In this document: positions 17,031 to 26,013 of the stretch, one piece after another | Numbering within the stretch: the stretch's first letter is position 1 | Layout of the letters: each line of letters begins with the position of its first letter | Notes under the pieces: model-generated | Seen by the model: only the letters and a program-made list of their open reading frames with translations | Databases searched by the model: none | Told to the model about the DNA's origin: nothing | Made by a program: the position numbers and the translations under genes | Origin: Robiginitomaculum sp. | GTDB lineage: Bacteria > Pseudomonadota > Alphaproteobacteria > Caulobacterales > Maricaulaceae | Reading direction: 5' to 3' | DNA length: 64,000 bases | Assembly: GCA_002733495.1 (NCBI GenBank) | Contig: NVVV01000001.1 | Span: 24,158 to 88,157 of the forward strand

Positions 17031-19265
17031 CTAACTGGAACTCTTGAAATCGGGGCTGGTGGCTCTAGCCCGGTGCGCCGAAACCACACAATTACACGCG
17101 CGCATTGCGGCAACAATATGGGACAGGTGCCTTGCGCCGGAAACTTCCACATCAAAAGACATATCAAAGAAATCGGATGCCCGCGTCAGGGATTTAAGGT
17201 CCATGATATTCCCCTTGGAGCGCCCTACCGCATCGGCAATCTCGGCCAGTGCCCCAGGTTGGTGCACCACGGTGGCCAGAATGCGCCCGACCGAGGCCGA
17301 TTCCGTACCGGCCTGCGGGGTCCAGCTAAGGTCGATAAAGTCTTCTTCGCGATCTTCATAATCGGCCAGCATTTCACAATCGATCGTGTGAATGATCAGG
17401 CCTTTGCCACCATCGGTAACGCCGACAATACGATCACCAGGCAGCGAGGTACAGCACTGGGCGAAATGCATGGGTGTTTTGGCCTTAATCCCTTTGCCCT
17501 TCACATAAAAACGTGCGGTTTGGTCACTAATCAGCTCGCGCTGATTTATCTGCTCAACACCCTGGTCAGCGCGCCCGGGAAACAGTGCATCCATAAATTT
17601 GTCGGTGCGCAATTGCCCTCTACCGATCTGGCGATAAAGCTCTTTATTGGTTTTTAGCCTCAGCCGTTTTCTGGCGTCTTTGAGCACCACCGTGCCTTTC
17701 AACCCCTCGCGCCGCAACAGCCGCTCAACAAAGGCCCGTCCCAGTTTTTCATACTCCTGACGTTCAACTTCGCGGATCAGACGGCGTATGGCCGATCGCG
17801 CTCGCCCCGTCACCACCATGCCTTCCCAGCCTTGCGGCGGACCGGCAACGCCGCCCCGGATAATGCCGACCGAATCGCCGTTATTCAGTGACGTCCGCAA
17901 AGGCCGTGTCCGGCCATTAATTTTCACGCCGACGCATTCATCACCTATGTCCGTATGCACCGCATAGGCAAAGTCCAGCGCCGTTGCGCCGGCAGGCAGG
18001 GAAATCAGTTTGCCTTTAGGGGTAAAGGCAAACACCTGGTCCTGAAACATTTCCAGCTTTGCATGTTCCAGAAAATCATCCGGCCCGCCGCCATATTCCA
18101 GAATTTCCAGCAGGGGTTTAAGCATTTCCAGCGGATCGCCGCCAGCAACGCTGTCATAGGCATAGCCGTCTTGCTTGTAGCGCCAGTGCGCCGCCACGCC
18201 CTCTTCGGCAATGCGATCCATTTCTTCGGTACGGATCTGCAATTCCACCTTCACATTACCGGGTCCAATCACCGTCGTGTGCAAAGACTGATAACGATTG
18301 GGCTTGGGCACAGAAATAAAGTCGCGAAAACGCTCAGGCACACAACGCCAGGAGGTATGGATCAACCCCAGCACCCGGTAACAATCCTCAGGGCTGTCGA
18401 CAATGATGCGAAAAGCATAGACGTCAGCCAGCTCATCGAAGGTAATGGCCTGACGTTCCAGCTTTCGCCAGATTGAAAAGGGCCGCTTTTCACGACCAAA
18501 AACGCGCGCTGCAATCCCTGCCGCCATCACCCGTTCGGATATCGCCCGGGACATTTTTCCGATTTGCGGCGCGGTGTGTTCGCGCTGGGTTTGCAGCCGG
18601 CGCGTAATGGAAACAAAAGCTGGCGGATTTAAATAGCGAAAGGACAGGTCTTCCAGTTCGGCACAAATCTTTTGAATACCAATACGTCGGGCAAGGGGCG
18701 CATAAATCTCGGCAGTTTCACGGGCTATACGCTCGCGCTTATCACGCCGGGAAATAAAGTGCAGGGTCTGCATATTGTGCAAACGATCAGCCAGCTTGAC
18801 CAACAATACGCGCACATCCTTGGTGATGGCCAATACAAATTTTTGTAAGTTTTCACCCTGTTGCGTACGTGCAGAATCCAGTTCCAGCTTGCCAAGCTTT
18901 GTCACCCCATCAACCAGGGCGGCAACTTCATCGCCAAAACGCAACTGCAAATCGTCCAGCGTCACGTCTGTATCTTCTACTGTGTCATGCAAAAGGGCGG
19001 TTATAATGCTGGCCTGATCAAGATGCAGGCCGATCAGGATCGATGCTACATTTACCGGATGCCCGTAATAAGGCTCGCCAGAGGCGCGCAATTGTACCCC
19101 ATGATTTTGCTGGCAAAAATCATGGGCATCACGGATCAGGGCTTCGTCCACACCCGGATTATAAGTGCGTATAGCCGCAATCAGGTCTTTGGCCTTGGGT
19201 ATAGGACCGGGAACGCCGTCCGGCATGGACGGTGGTAATTTCGGCGACGGTGTCGCCTCAGCCAT
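17031..19265 (-). CDS. Bifunctional (p)ppGpp synthetase/hydrolase Rsh
   Basis: A RelA/SpoT homologue controlling the stringent response. From the chosen ATG it is 744 residues: HD hydrolase domain with HDTVED (93-98) intact, synthetase domain (about 230-350, with FRDFISVPKPNRYQSLHT), TGS domain (about 395-455) and C-terminal ACT domain. Both activities are therefore expected. An ATG ten codons upstream (19295) lies inside rpoZ; 19265, 4 bases after the rpoZ stop, is preferred. The rpoZ-rsh pairing is the usual one. Confidence 0.95.
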   Translation of the reverse strand: MAEATPSPKLPPSMPDGVPGPIPKAKDLIAAIRTYNPGVDEALIRDAHDFCQQNHGVQLRASGEPYYGHPVNVASILIGLHLDQASIITALLHDTVEDTDVTLDDLQLRFGDEVAALVDGVTKLGKLELDSARTQQGENLQKFVLAITKDVRVLLVKLADRLHNMQTLHFISRRDKRERIARETAEIYAPLARRIGIQKICAELEDLSFRYLNPPAFVSITRRLQTQREHTAPQIGKMSRAISERVMAAGIAARVFGREKRPFSIWRKLERQAITFDELADVYAFRIIVDSPEDCYRVLGLIHTSWRCVPERFRDFISVPKPNRYQSLHTTVIGPGNVKVELQIRTEEMDRIAEEGVAAHWRYKQDGYAYDSVAGGDPLEMLKPLLEILEYGGGPDDFLEHAKLEMFQDQVFAFTPKGKLISLPAGATALDFAYAVHTDIGDECVGVKINGRTRPLRTSLNNGDSVGIIRGGVAGPPQGWEGMVVTGRARSAIRRLIREVERQEYEKLGRAFVERLLRREGLKGTVVLKDARKRLRLKTNKELYRQIGRGQLRTDKFMDALFPGRADQGVEQINQRELISDQTARFYVKGKGIKAKTPMHFAQCCTSLPGDRIVGVTDGGKGLIIHTIDCEMLADYEDREEDFIDLSWTPQAGTESASVGRILATVVHQPGALAEIADAVGRSKGNIMDLKSLTRASDFFDMSFDVEVSGARHLSHIVAAMRACNCVVSAHRARATSPDFKSSS

Positions 19266-19269
19266 TGCG

Positions 19270-19629
19270 CTAAAAACGGTTGTCTGGGGCGCCATCGCGA
19301 TCAGCGGTAAGGGCCTTCAGCATGTCCACTTCGGAAACAGCAGCTTCAGCTTTTTGATGCTCAATCGCCATGCGTTCTGTTTCTTCGCCGCTTTCTTCAT
19401 CGGGAAGTACACGTTGCAGGCTGGAAATAAGGCTCTCAGCCAGGGTGTCAACACCAATGACTTCATCAGCGATTTCCCGAAGCGCAACGACAGGGTTCTT
19501 GTCATTATCACGCTCAACCAGTAAAGGGGCACCAGAAAGAATCGTGCGGGCACGATGCGCGGCCAGCAAAATCAGGTCAAAACGTGTATCAACTTTTTCG
19601 ATGCAATCTTCGACGGTAACACGAGCCAT
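19270..19629 (-). CDS. rpoZ: RNA polymerase omega subunit
   Basis: A 119-residue omega subunit that helps assemble RNA polymerase and forms part of a ppGpp site. [28 protein letters not shown] is the family start, so the ATG at 19629 is chosen over the longer frame to 19710; a GGAGTG ribosome binding site precedes it. A charged C-terminal tail beyond residue 70 is common in alphaproteobacterial omega. It heads the nine-gene run ending with recO. Confidence 0.95.
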   Translation of the reverse strand: MARVTVEDCIEKVDTRFDLILLAAHRARTILSGAPLLVERDNDKNPVVALREIADEVIGVDTLAESLISSLQRVLPDEESGEETERMAIEHQKAEAAVSEVDMLKALTADRDGAPDNRF

Positions 19630-19746
19630 AGGGCACTCCGGTATCTGGGCACAAAACCATTGTGGAAACGCGACTGCATAGCCTTGCCCATGGGCCGATG
19701 CAAGCATCAATATCGCTTATAATACAGTTATTATCCGCTTTTAGTG

Positions 19747-20268
19747 TTAAAGCGGTAAAGTTTGCGTCTTGCTTTCCTTCGGCAAGGCCCGGATCAGGGC
19801 GGAAACTGGCTGACCACTGCCGGGCAATCGCCAGTGTGGGGCTATATCGAAAAGCGGTAACAGCACGAATGCACGCGCGGTCAGGCGGGGATGAGGAATT
19901 TGCAAATGCTGGGACTGAATGCGCACTTTCCCATAAGATAGAATGTCAATATCGAGGGTACGCGGCGCGTTGCGCACTGAGCGCCGCCGTCCAAATTTTT
20001 GCTCTATGTTTCGCAAGACGTGCAAAAGTGCGAATGGTGGCAAAGCAGTTGAAATTTCGGCCACGGCATTCACATAGGCCGGTGCCGAAGGATCAGGCCA
20101 GGCCGGACTTTGCCATAAACGGGACAGGCCTAGGACCTTCACCCCCCTGCCCTTCATTGCATCACAAGCCTTCACAATCGTGCCCGCTGGCGAATGATTT
20201 GCATATGGGAGGTTGGCACCAAAGGCGATATAGGCTTTGTTATTTCCGACGACCTCGTTTTGAATCAC
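19747..20268 (-). CDS. folK: 2-amino-4-hydroxy-6-hydroxymethyldihydropteridine pyrophosphokinase
   Basis: Transfers pyrophosphate from ATP to the pterin precursor in folate synthesis. It is 173 residues. The signature RNAPRTLDIDIL (99-110) carries the Mg-binding Asp pair, followed by PHPRLTARAFVLLPL. The first residues before AYIAFGANL are poorly defined, so a start up to ten codons later is possible. It diverges from the NYN-domain gene with only 31 bases between start codons, and precedes rpoZ by 117 bases. Confidence 0.94.
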   Translation of the reverse strand: MIQNEVVGNNKAYIAFGANLPYANHSPAGTIVKACDAMKGRGVKVLGLSRLWQSPAWPDPSAPAYVNAVAEISTALPPFALLHVLRNIEQKFGRRRSVRNAPRTLDIDILSYGKVRIQSQHLQIPHPRLTARAFVLLPLFDIAPHWRLPGSGQPVSALIRALPKESKTQTLPL

Positions 20269-20299
20269 ATTTAATCCATTTCTTTGAAAGATTTATAAA

Positions 20300-20857
20300 A
20301 TGGCATTTTACCCTGATGAACGCCTTGGGCTTTTTATTGATGGCGCGAATTTCTACTCTGCCCTGCGCGCCCTTGATGTTGAAGTTGATTATTCAAAATT
20401 GCTGAGTGAGTTTCGCAAGCGGGGTCGGCTGGTTCGCGCAAATTATTATACCGCACTGGTTGAAGATCAGGACTTTTCACCCCTGAAGAAAATGGTCGAC
20501 TGGCTGGACTATAATGGCTTCACCATTATCACCAAATCAGCCAAAGAATACACAGATGCTGTCACTGGCCGCAAGCGGATTAAAGGCGATATGGACGTCA
20601 ACATCGCTGTTGATGCCCTCCAGGCCGCAGAGTGGCTGGACCACATTATCCTCTTTTCCGGCGACGGAGACTTCTGCCCGCTGATCAAGGCGATACAGAG
20701 CAAGGGCGTGCGGGTTTCTGTAGTTTCTACCACCTTGTCTAACCCGCCAGTGGCTTCGGACGAGTTGCGCCGGGTTGCCGATTCCTTCATTGAACTCAAT
20801 GATCTGGCCCCCTTATTGGCGCGCCCGGCCCAAGACGATAACGATTCGGCACAGTAA
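20300..20857 (+). CDS. NYN-domain protein, LabA/DUF88 family
   Basis: A 185-residue protein with a NYN (PIN-like) nuclease fold. Acidic residues sit at the expected places: FIDGANFY (12-19, D14), KGDMDVNIAVD (95-105) and FSGDGDFCPLI (119-129). Family members are predicted metal-dependent RNases, and cyanobacterial LabA acts in clock output; the role here is unknown. It is followed by the glycosylase gene after 6 bases and diverges tightly from folK. Confidence 0.87.
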   Translation: MAFYPDERLGLFIDGANFYSALRALDVEVDYSKLLSEFRKRGRLVRANYYTALVEDQDFSPLKKMVDWLDYNGFTIITKSAKEYTDAVTGRKRIKGDMDVNIAVDALQAAEWLDHIILFSGDGDFCPLIKAIQSKGVRVSVVSTTLSNPPVASDELRRVADSFIELNDLAPLLARPAQDDNDSAQ

Positions 20858-20863
20858 TCCCTG

Positions 20864-21541
20864 ATGAACAACAAAGCGCACCCAGATCCCGTTCCACCCG
20901 AAGCGCCCTTTGGCTGCACTCTTTGTCCGCGTCTGGTTGATTATATCGACGAGATCAGAAAGGCCGAGCCAAGTTGGCATAATGGCCCGGTGGATTCTTT
21001 TGGAGACGAAGCGGCGCGGCTTTTGATCATTGGCATGGCCCCAGGGCGCGGCGGGGCCAACCGTACCGGGCGCCCCTTTACTGGCGATGGGGCTGGCGAC
21101 CTTCTCTATAAGGCCCTCGCCAAGCAGAAATTCTCTATCGGGACGTTTGAAAAGAATGGCCAGGATGATTTGCAACTTAAAGATTGTATGATCACCAATG
21201 CGGTGCGCTGTGTGCCGCCGCAAAACAAGCCCACCGGCGAAGAAACCCGCACGTGTAGGCCTTTTCTCATTAGCCGATTGGCGCATCTGCCCAATGTGAC
21301 TGCACTTTTTGCTCTGGGCCGCATTGCCCATGACAATATGATTTCAACGCTAGGTTTGCGCCGCGTGGCCTATCCCTTTGGCCATGGGGCCGAGCACGAA
21401 GTGGGAAGCGAAGGGCGGCAATTTCGTCTGTTCGACAGCTATCATTGCTCGCGCTATAACACCAATACGGGTCGGCTGACCGAAGCCATGTTTGATGACG
21501 TTTTTACGGCAGTACGCACATTTCTGGACAAGAGTATATGA
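20864..21541 (+). CDS. Family 5 uracil-DNA glycosylase (UdgB-like)
   Basis: A 225-residue iron-sulfur uracil-DNA glycosylase. Cysteines at 18, 21, 116 and 131 are placed to bind a [4Fe-4S] cluster. Motif A is GMAPGRGGANRTGRPFTGD (57-75); its GRGGANRTG form, without the Asp/Asn of families 1 and 4, points to family 5. The late SYHCSRYNTNTGRLT carries the minor-groove His. It likely removes uracil and some deaminated purines. It overlaps the following MFS gene by 4 bases. Confidence 0.88.
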   Translation: MNNKAHPDPVPPEAPFGCTLCPRLVDYIDEIRKAEPSWHNGPVDSFGDEAARLLIIGMAPGRGGANRTGRPFTGDGAGDLLYKALAKQKFSIGTFEKNGQDDLQLKDCMITNAVRCVPPQNKPTGEETRTCRPFLISRLAHLPNVTALFALGRIAHDNMISTLGLRRVAYPFGHGAEHEVGSEGRQFRLFDSYHCSRYNTNTGRLTEAMFDDVFTAVRTFLDKSI

Positions 21542-22824
21542 GTAATTCCAGTGCCTTGAAGTTGTTGACCGAACGGCGCTTTGCGCCGCTTTTGCTTTCG
21601 CAAACGCTGGGCGGCTTTAATGACAATGTTTTTAAATATTCGCTGATTATCCTGATTACCTTTGGGGGCTTGCAGCTTCAGGGCATAGACAGCGAAGTTC
21701 TGGTGCCCGTCGCAGCCACTGTCTTCTCGCTACCGTTCTTTTTGTTTTCAGCCATTGCGGGCCAGATTGCGGATCGTTATCCGCGCGATCTGGTATTGCG
21801 GCTCACCAAGCTGGGCGAGATATTCCTCATGCTCAGCGCCGCCATCGGGTTTGTGCTGAACTCTGGCCCAGTCCTCTTTATTACCTTGTTTTTTATGGGG
21901 GCGCAGTCTGCAATTTTTGCCCCGGCCAAACAGGCAGCTTTGCCGCAATACCTTAGCCGCAAGGAACTGACCCCCGGTAATGCCTTGATCAGCGGCACTT
22001 TATTTTTATCCATCCTGACGGGGTCTCTGGTTGGCATATTGCTTATCCGCCGCGCCCATGGCCCGGAAATCATTGGCGGTTTACTGGTCACGCTGGCCGT
22101 TCTGGGCTGGGTTTTCATGCGCATGATGCCGACAAAGCCTGCCGCTGCGCCGGATTTACGCATTAACTGGAATATATTTTCCGGCACATGGCGCACCATG
22201 GCCAATTTATTTCTGGAACCAAAAACATTGCGACCACTGGTGGGGGTTGCCTGGTTCTGGGCCGCCAGTGCCGCGTCCATCACTGTCTTGCCGCTTCTTG
22301 TTCATGACATGCTTTATATGGACGAAAGCGTGGTGTCGGTCTTTATGGTGGTCTTTACCCTGGGGGCGGCTTTTGGCTCGCTGGCATGCGCGCTGGCCAC
22401 GCGGGGGCGAGATATTATAGGGTTTTCAATCCTTGGCGCTATCTTGCTATCGGTCTTTGCTGCCGATGTTCTTTTTTCCAGCGCCGGGCGAACCCCTGCG
22501 CCGTTAGGCGGTGTCAGTGACTTTTTTGCTGACAAGAGGAATTGGCGCTTACTATTTGATTTTTTTGCCATGTCCACATTTTCAGGCATATTCGTTGTGC
22601 CCTTGCAGGCCATGTCGCAACACCGGGCACCTGAAAAGTTCCGCGCCCGTCTGCTAGCTGGCGGGGCGGTGATGAATGCTGCGGGTGCCTCTATTGGGCA
22701 ATTGGCGTTGATTTTTGTAGCCCGCTCTCATTTACCACTTTCCAGCGCTTATTTTGGCATCGCCATTATCAGCCTGCTGTTTGCTCTTTTCATGATGTAT
22801 CGACGGATAAAAAACACATGGTAA
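21538..22824 (+). CDS. MFS transporter, LplT-like
   Basis: A 428-residue, 12-helix major facilitator protein. The start (LLTERRFAPLLLSQTLGGFND) and the loop GQIADRYPRDLVLRLTKLGE resemble the lysophospholipid carrier LplT and the MFS part of fused 2-acyl-GPE acyltransferase proteins, but no acyltransferase domain follows. Lysophospholipid flipping across the inner membrane is plausible, not shown. It overlaps UDG by 4 and rnd by 7 bases. Confidence 0.8.
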   Translation: MSNSSALKLLTERRFAPLLLSQTLGGFNDNVFKYSLIILITFGGLQLQGIDSEVLVPVAATVFSLPFFLFSAIAGQIADRYPRDLVLRLTKLGEIFLMLSAAIGFVLNSGPVLFITLFFMGAQSAIFAPAKQAALPQYLSRKELTPGNALISGTLFLSILTGSLVGILLIRRAHGPEIIGGLLVTLAVLGWVFMRMMPTKPAAAPDLRINWNIFSGTWRTMANLFLEPKTLRPLVGVAWFWAASAASITVLPLLVHDMLYMDESVVSVFMVVFTLGAAFGSLACALATRGRDIIGFSILGAILLSVFAADVLFSSAGRTPAPLGGVSDFFADKRNWRLLFDFFAMSTFSGIFVVPLQAMSQHRAPEKFRARLLAGGAVMNAAGASIGQLALIFVARSHLPLSSAYFGIAIISLLFALFMMYRRIKNTW

Positions 22825-23966
22825 TCGTCACCGATAACGACACCCTGCACGAGGTCTGCGAAGGCCTACGCAAAACAGAATTCTTTGCCGTAGATACTGA
22901 ATTTTTACGGGAAAGCACCTATTGGTCCAAGCTGTGCCTGATCCAGGTGGCTGGCGGCGATGTAGAGGCTATTATTGACCCGCTGGCCGAAGGACTGGAT
23001 ATGCGTCCCTTCCTCAGCATCATGGCCGATACCAGCATCACCAAGGTTTTCCATGCGGCGCGCCAGGACCTTGAAATTTTCTACCGGCTGATGGGGCAAG
23101 TTCCCTTGCCACTGTTTGATAGCCAGATTGCCGCTATGGCGGCAGGCCTTGGCGATTCTATTGGCTATGACACACTGGTGCAAAAAATGCTCCGCCGCAC
23201 AGTGGATAAAGGCTCACGCTTTACCGACTGGTCACGCAGGCCTTTGACCGACAAACAACTGACCTATGCCATTGGGGACGTCACCCATTTGCGTGACCTG
23301 TATCCCTTGTTGATTGGACGCCTGGAAGACCGGAACCGCCTGAGCTGGGTTGATGAAGAGATGGAAAACTTGACCAATCCTGCACTTTACCAGTTTGACC
23401 CTGAAGAAGCCTGGCGGCGTATGAAAATCCGTAAATATACCCCGCAATGGCTGGCCATAATGCGCTTTGTCACACGCTGGCGGGAACGCGAAGCCCAGAC
23501 CCGAGACAAGCCGCGCGGGCGTATATTAAAAGACGATGCCATCTATGAAGTGGCACAACAGGCCCCACGTACGGTCGAGGCCTTGGGCCGCATGCGCGCC
23601 ATCCCACGCGGGTTTGAACGCTCTTCTATGGCGCAAGGCCTGCTTGGTGCCATTAACGACGCCCTCACTGATCCTGCCGAGCACGCCCCCAAAGTGGAGC
23701 GCCCACAGGCCATGCCGTCGGGTCTTGGCCCTGTGGTGGAAATGCTGAAAGTCTTGTTGCGGATCAAGGCTGAAGACCTGGGTGTCGCCCCGCGTCTTAT
23801 TGCCAATGCCGCCGATATAGAACGCCTAGCAGCCTATGATGACGCAGACATTGCCGCCCTGAAAGGCTGGCGCAGGGAGGCCTTTGGCGAGGATGCGCTG
23901 CGCCTGAAACGCGGCGAGTTATCTTTGACGCTTGACGGTAAACGGGCACTCATAGAAGCGCGGTAA
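22818..23966 (+). CDS. rnd: Ribonuclease D
   Basis: 3'-5' exoribonuclease for tRNA maturation. It is 382 residues: DEDD exonuclease domain with FAVDTEFLRE (23-32, D26 and E28), FHAARQDLEIF near 77-87 and YAIGDVTHLRDLYPLL near 152-167 (the last motif with its Tyr and Asp), followed by HRDC domains (about 210-380). Start ATG lies inside the last codons of the MFS gene. Confidence 0.94.
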   Translation: MVIVTDNDTLHEVCEGLRKTEFFAVDTEFLRESTYWSKLCLIQVAGGDVEAIIDPLAEGLDMRPFLSIMADTSITKVFHAARQDLEIFYRLMGQVPLPLFDSQIAAMAAGLGDSIGYDTLVQKMLRRTVDKGSRFTDWSRRPLTDKQLTYAIGDVTHLRDLYPLLIGRLEDRNRLSWVDEEMENLTNPALYQFDPEEAWRRMKIRKYTPQWLAIMRFVTRWREREAQTRDKPRGRILKDDAIYEVAQQAPRTVEALGRMRAIPRGFERSSMAQGLLGAINDALTDPAEHAPKVERPQAMPSGLGPVVEMLKVLLRIKAEDLGVAPRLIANAADIERLAAYDDADIAALKGWRREAFGEDALRLKRGELSLTLDGKRALIEAR

Positions 23967-24057
23967 AGCTGTTTTTCTAGCGAGATACAATCTTAGCCTT
24001 TATCAGCTACTATCACCCTAATGCCCTTTTAATGAGCGCAAAACATTGGGTGATATA

Positions 24058-24474
24058 ATGACTCCTGAACAGATCGAGCTTGTACAAAACAGCTTTGCAA
24101 AAATTCGGCCTGCGGCCAGTGACGTTGCCAAACTATTCTATGGTCGCTTGTTCCAAATTGCGCCGCAAGTGCGGCCTATGTTTCCAGAAAACATGGATGA
24201 TCAGGGCAAAAAACTGATGGCCGTGCTCGGCACCGCCGTTCAGAGCCTGACAAACCTGCCAGCGCTTGTGCCCATACTTGAAAAGTTGGCGCGTAACCAT
24301 TTGGCTTATGGCGTAGAAGAAGCCCATTACGATGTTGTTGGTGAGGTGTTGCTGTGGACCCTAGAGCAGGGTCTGGGCGATGATTTTACCGAAGAAACAC
24401 ACGAGGCATGGGTGCAGACCTATGCAATAGTTTCTCAAACCATGTGCAATGCCGCTTACGCAAAAGCGGCTTAA
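24058..24474 (+). CDS. Single-domain globin
   Basis: A 138-residue globin of the FHb-like single-domain group. F42 in RPMFPE fits position CD1, Q49 the distal E7 position and H81 in ARNHLAYGV the proximal F8 histidine. There is no reductase domain. A role in NO detoxification or oxygen binding is likely from the family. The ATG at 24058 is chosen over an in-frame TTG at 24046. It lies alone, convergent with ppx. Confidence 0.87.
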   Translation: MTPEQIELVQNSFAKIRPAASDVAKLFYGRLFQIAPQVRPMFPENMDDQGKKLMAVLGTAVQSLTNLPALVPILEKLARNHLAYGVEEAHYDVVGEVLLWTLEQGLGDDFTEETHEAWVQTYAIVSQTMCNAAYAKAA

Positions 24475-24495
24475 CACCCTATAATTATTGTCATA

Positions 24496-26013
24496 TCAGG
24501 GCTTGGGAGCTTCAGCGTTCAGCCCCAGGGCTTCAGCCATGGCTTGCAGGCGTTTTTGCGCCCGTGCGGTTAATAACTCTTGCGCATCATCACGGGCCAC
24601 AAGGCAGAGATGATCGTCCTGCCGGTGCACATGGGTCCGTTTAAGCAGTTTGGCTGTGCGCCCTGAAACGGCGGCGGCGCAACGCAGGCTCGTGCCCAGA
24701 CCATAGGCCCATTCTTTTTGCTTTTTCCCCAAAAGGTGCCCAACCAGCCCGCCCCTTGGTGGTTCCGCATCACCGCCATAACGGTAAAATATGCACAGCG
24801 CCAAGGCGACGCGCTCTTCATGGGTTAATCCGGCAAACGGCGCAAACAGCACAATATCAAAGGCGATTTGTGCCCGGTGATCAGGGTGCAGGCGCGCCCC
24901 GATGTCGGCCAAGCGACAGGCTGCTGCGACCAAAAGCTGGGTCTGTTTTTCGCCAAAAGGGCTACAAAGCACGTCTTGCACCGGCTCCAGCCAGCGCTGT
25001 ACTTCGCGGCCAAACCGCGACGACGACCAGTTTTGCTGCGCCAAAGCCTTCACCCCAGCCAGCACCGGATGCACGGCCCGCGCTTTTGATCCCAATTGCT
25101 CATACAACAGACCTTCGCGCAGGCCATAACCGGAGATGGTGACGCTATCAAAGAACTGACGCTGTAAAATACGTTCCAGCAACAAAGCGGCATAAGGCAA
25201 TAAAGGTGCTCGGCGGGATGACAGGCCCGGTGTTTTTGCCAATGACTGCGCGCTTTGTGTGCTGACCAAATGCACCAGCTCAAAGGCTTCATCCCGGCTG
25301 ATACGGTAATTGTGCAAAACACGCAAAGGGTGGCCGCGCAAGGCCATATTCACCAAAGCCAACGAGCGCCACGCGCCGCCAACGGCATAAAAGCTACCCT
25401 GTGCCCTGGTTGAAATCTGCGCACTGGCCTCATCCAGCGCTATATCAATACGCGCCGTCATGTTTTTAATGTCCATATCATCCCCGGCGCGCATCGCCAG
25501 CGGCCCCAGGGGAAGGGAAATCCCACGCTTTACCCGGCCCTTGCCGACAGGCACCAGTTCCAGAGACGAGCCGCCCAGATCGCCAATCACCCCCATGGCA
25601 TCCTGCGCACCGGCAATAACGCCCAGCGCCGACAGGCGAGCCTCTTCCTCGCCCTTGATAATTTTGATGTGCAGGCCGGTTTCTTTTTTAACTTCTTTTA
25701 TAAAGTCCGGCCCGTCTTCGGCATTGCGCACAGCCGCCGTAGCAACTGCCAATATGGTGCTGATTCCACGGGCCTTGATGATGCGTTTATAGCGTTTTAG
25801 CGCCGCCATAGCTGCCACAGCGCCTTCGGGGTTCAGCTTGCCGCTTTGGGCCACACCGCGCCCCAGACCAGCAAGCACTTTTTCATTAAATATCGGCTGA
25901 AAAAATGTTTCCTGCGTTCTGAAGATCACCAGACGCACAGAGTTAGACCCCACATCAATGACCGCCTTGTCAATCAGCCCCGATGCGAGTTTGCCGGTTT
26001 TCTTCGTGGTCAT
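24496..26013 (-). CDS. ppx: Exopolyphosphatase / GppA-type phosphatase
   Basis: A 505-residue ASKHA-fold phosphatase. [14 protein letters not shown] (19-32), [25 protein letters not shown] and [11 protein letters not shown] mark the nucleotide and phosphate loops. It removes terminal phosphates from polyphosphate; activity on pppGpp is possible in the same family. Its ATG overlaps the ppk1 stop, so synthesis and breakdown of polyphosphate are co-expressed. Confidence 0.92.
   Translation of the reverse strand: MTTKKTGKLASGLIDKAVIDVGSNSVRLVIFRTQETFFQPIFNEKVLAGLGRGVAQSGKLNPEGAVAAMAALKRYKRIIKARGISTILAVATAAVRNAEDGPDFIKEVKKETGLHIKIIKGEEEARLSALGVIAGAQDAMGVIGDLGGSSLELVPVGKGRVKRGISLPLGPLAMRAGDDMDIKNMTARIDIALDEASAQISTRAQGSFYAVGGAWRSLALVNMALRGHPLRVLHNYRISRDEAFELVHLVSTQSAQSLAKTPGLSSRRAPLLPYAALLLERILQRQFFDSVTISGYGLREGLLYEQLGSKARAVHPVLAGVKALAQQNWSSSRFGREVQRWLEPVQDVLCSPFGEKQTQLLVAAACRLADIGARLHPDHRAQIAFDIVLFAPFAGLTHEERVALALCIFYRYGGDAEPPRGGLVGHLLGKKQKEWAYGLGTSLRCAAAVSGRTAKLLKRTHVHRQDDHLCLVARDDAQELLTARAQKRLQAMAEALGLNAEAPKP

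Noticed and set aside
15712-17657. Long plus-strand frames opposite pdxJ, pyrE and the end of rsh (15712-16512 and 16962-17657)
   Set aside because: They are antisense to genes with clear catalytic motifs. Their protein sequences have no family pattern and are rich in unusual His, Gln and Arg runs; codon periodicity of the real genes explains their being open.
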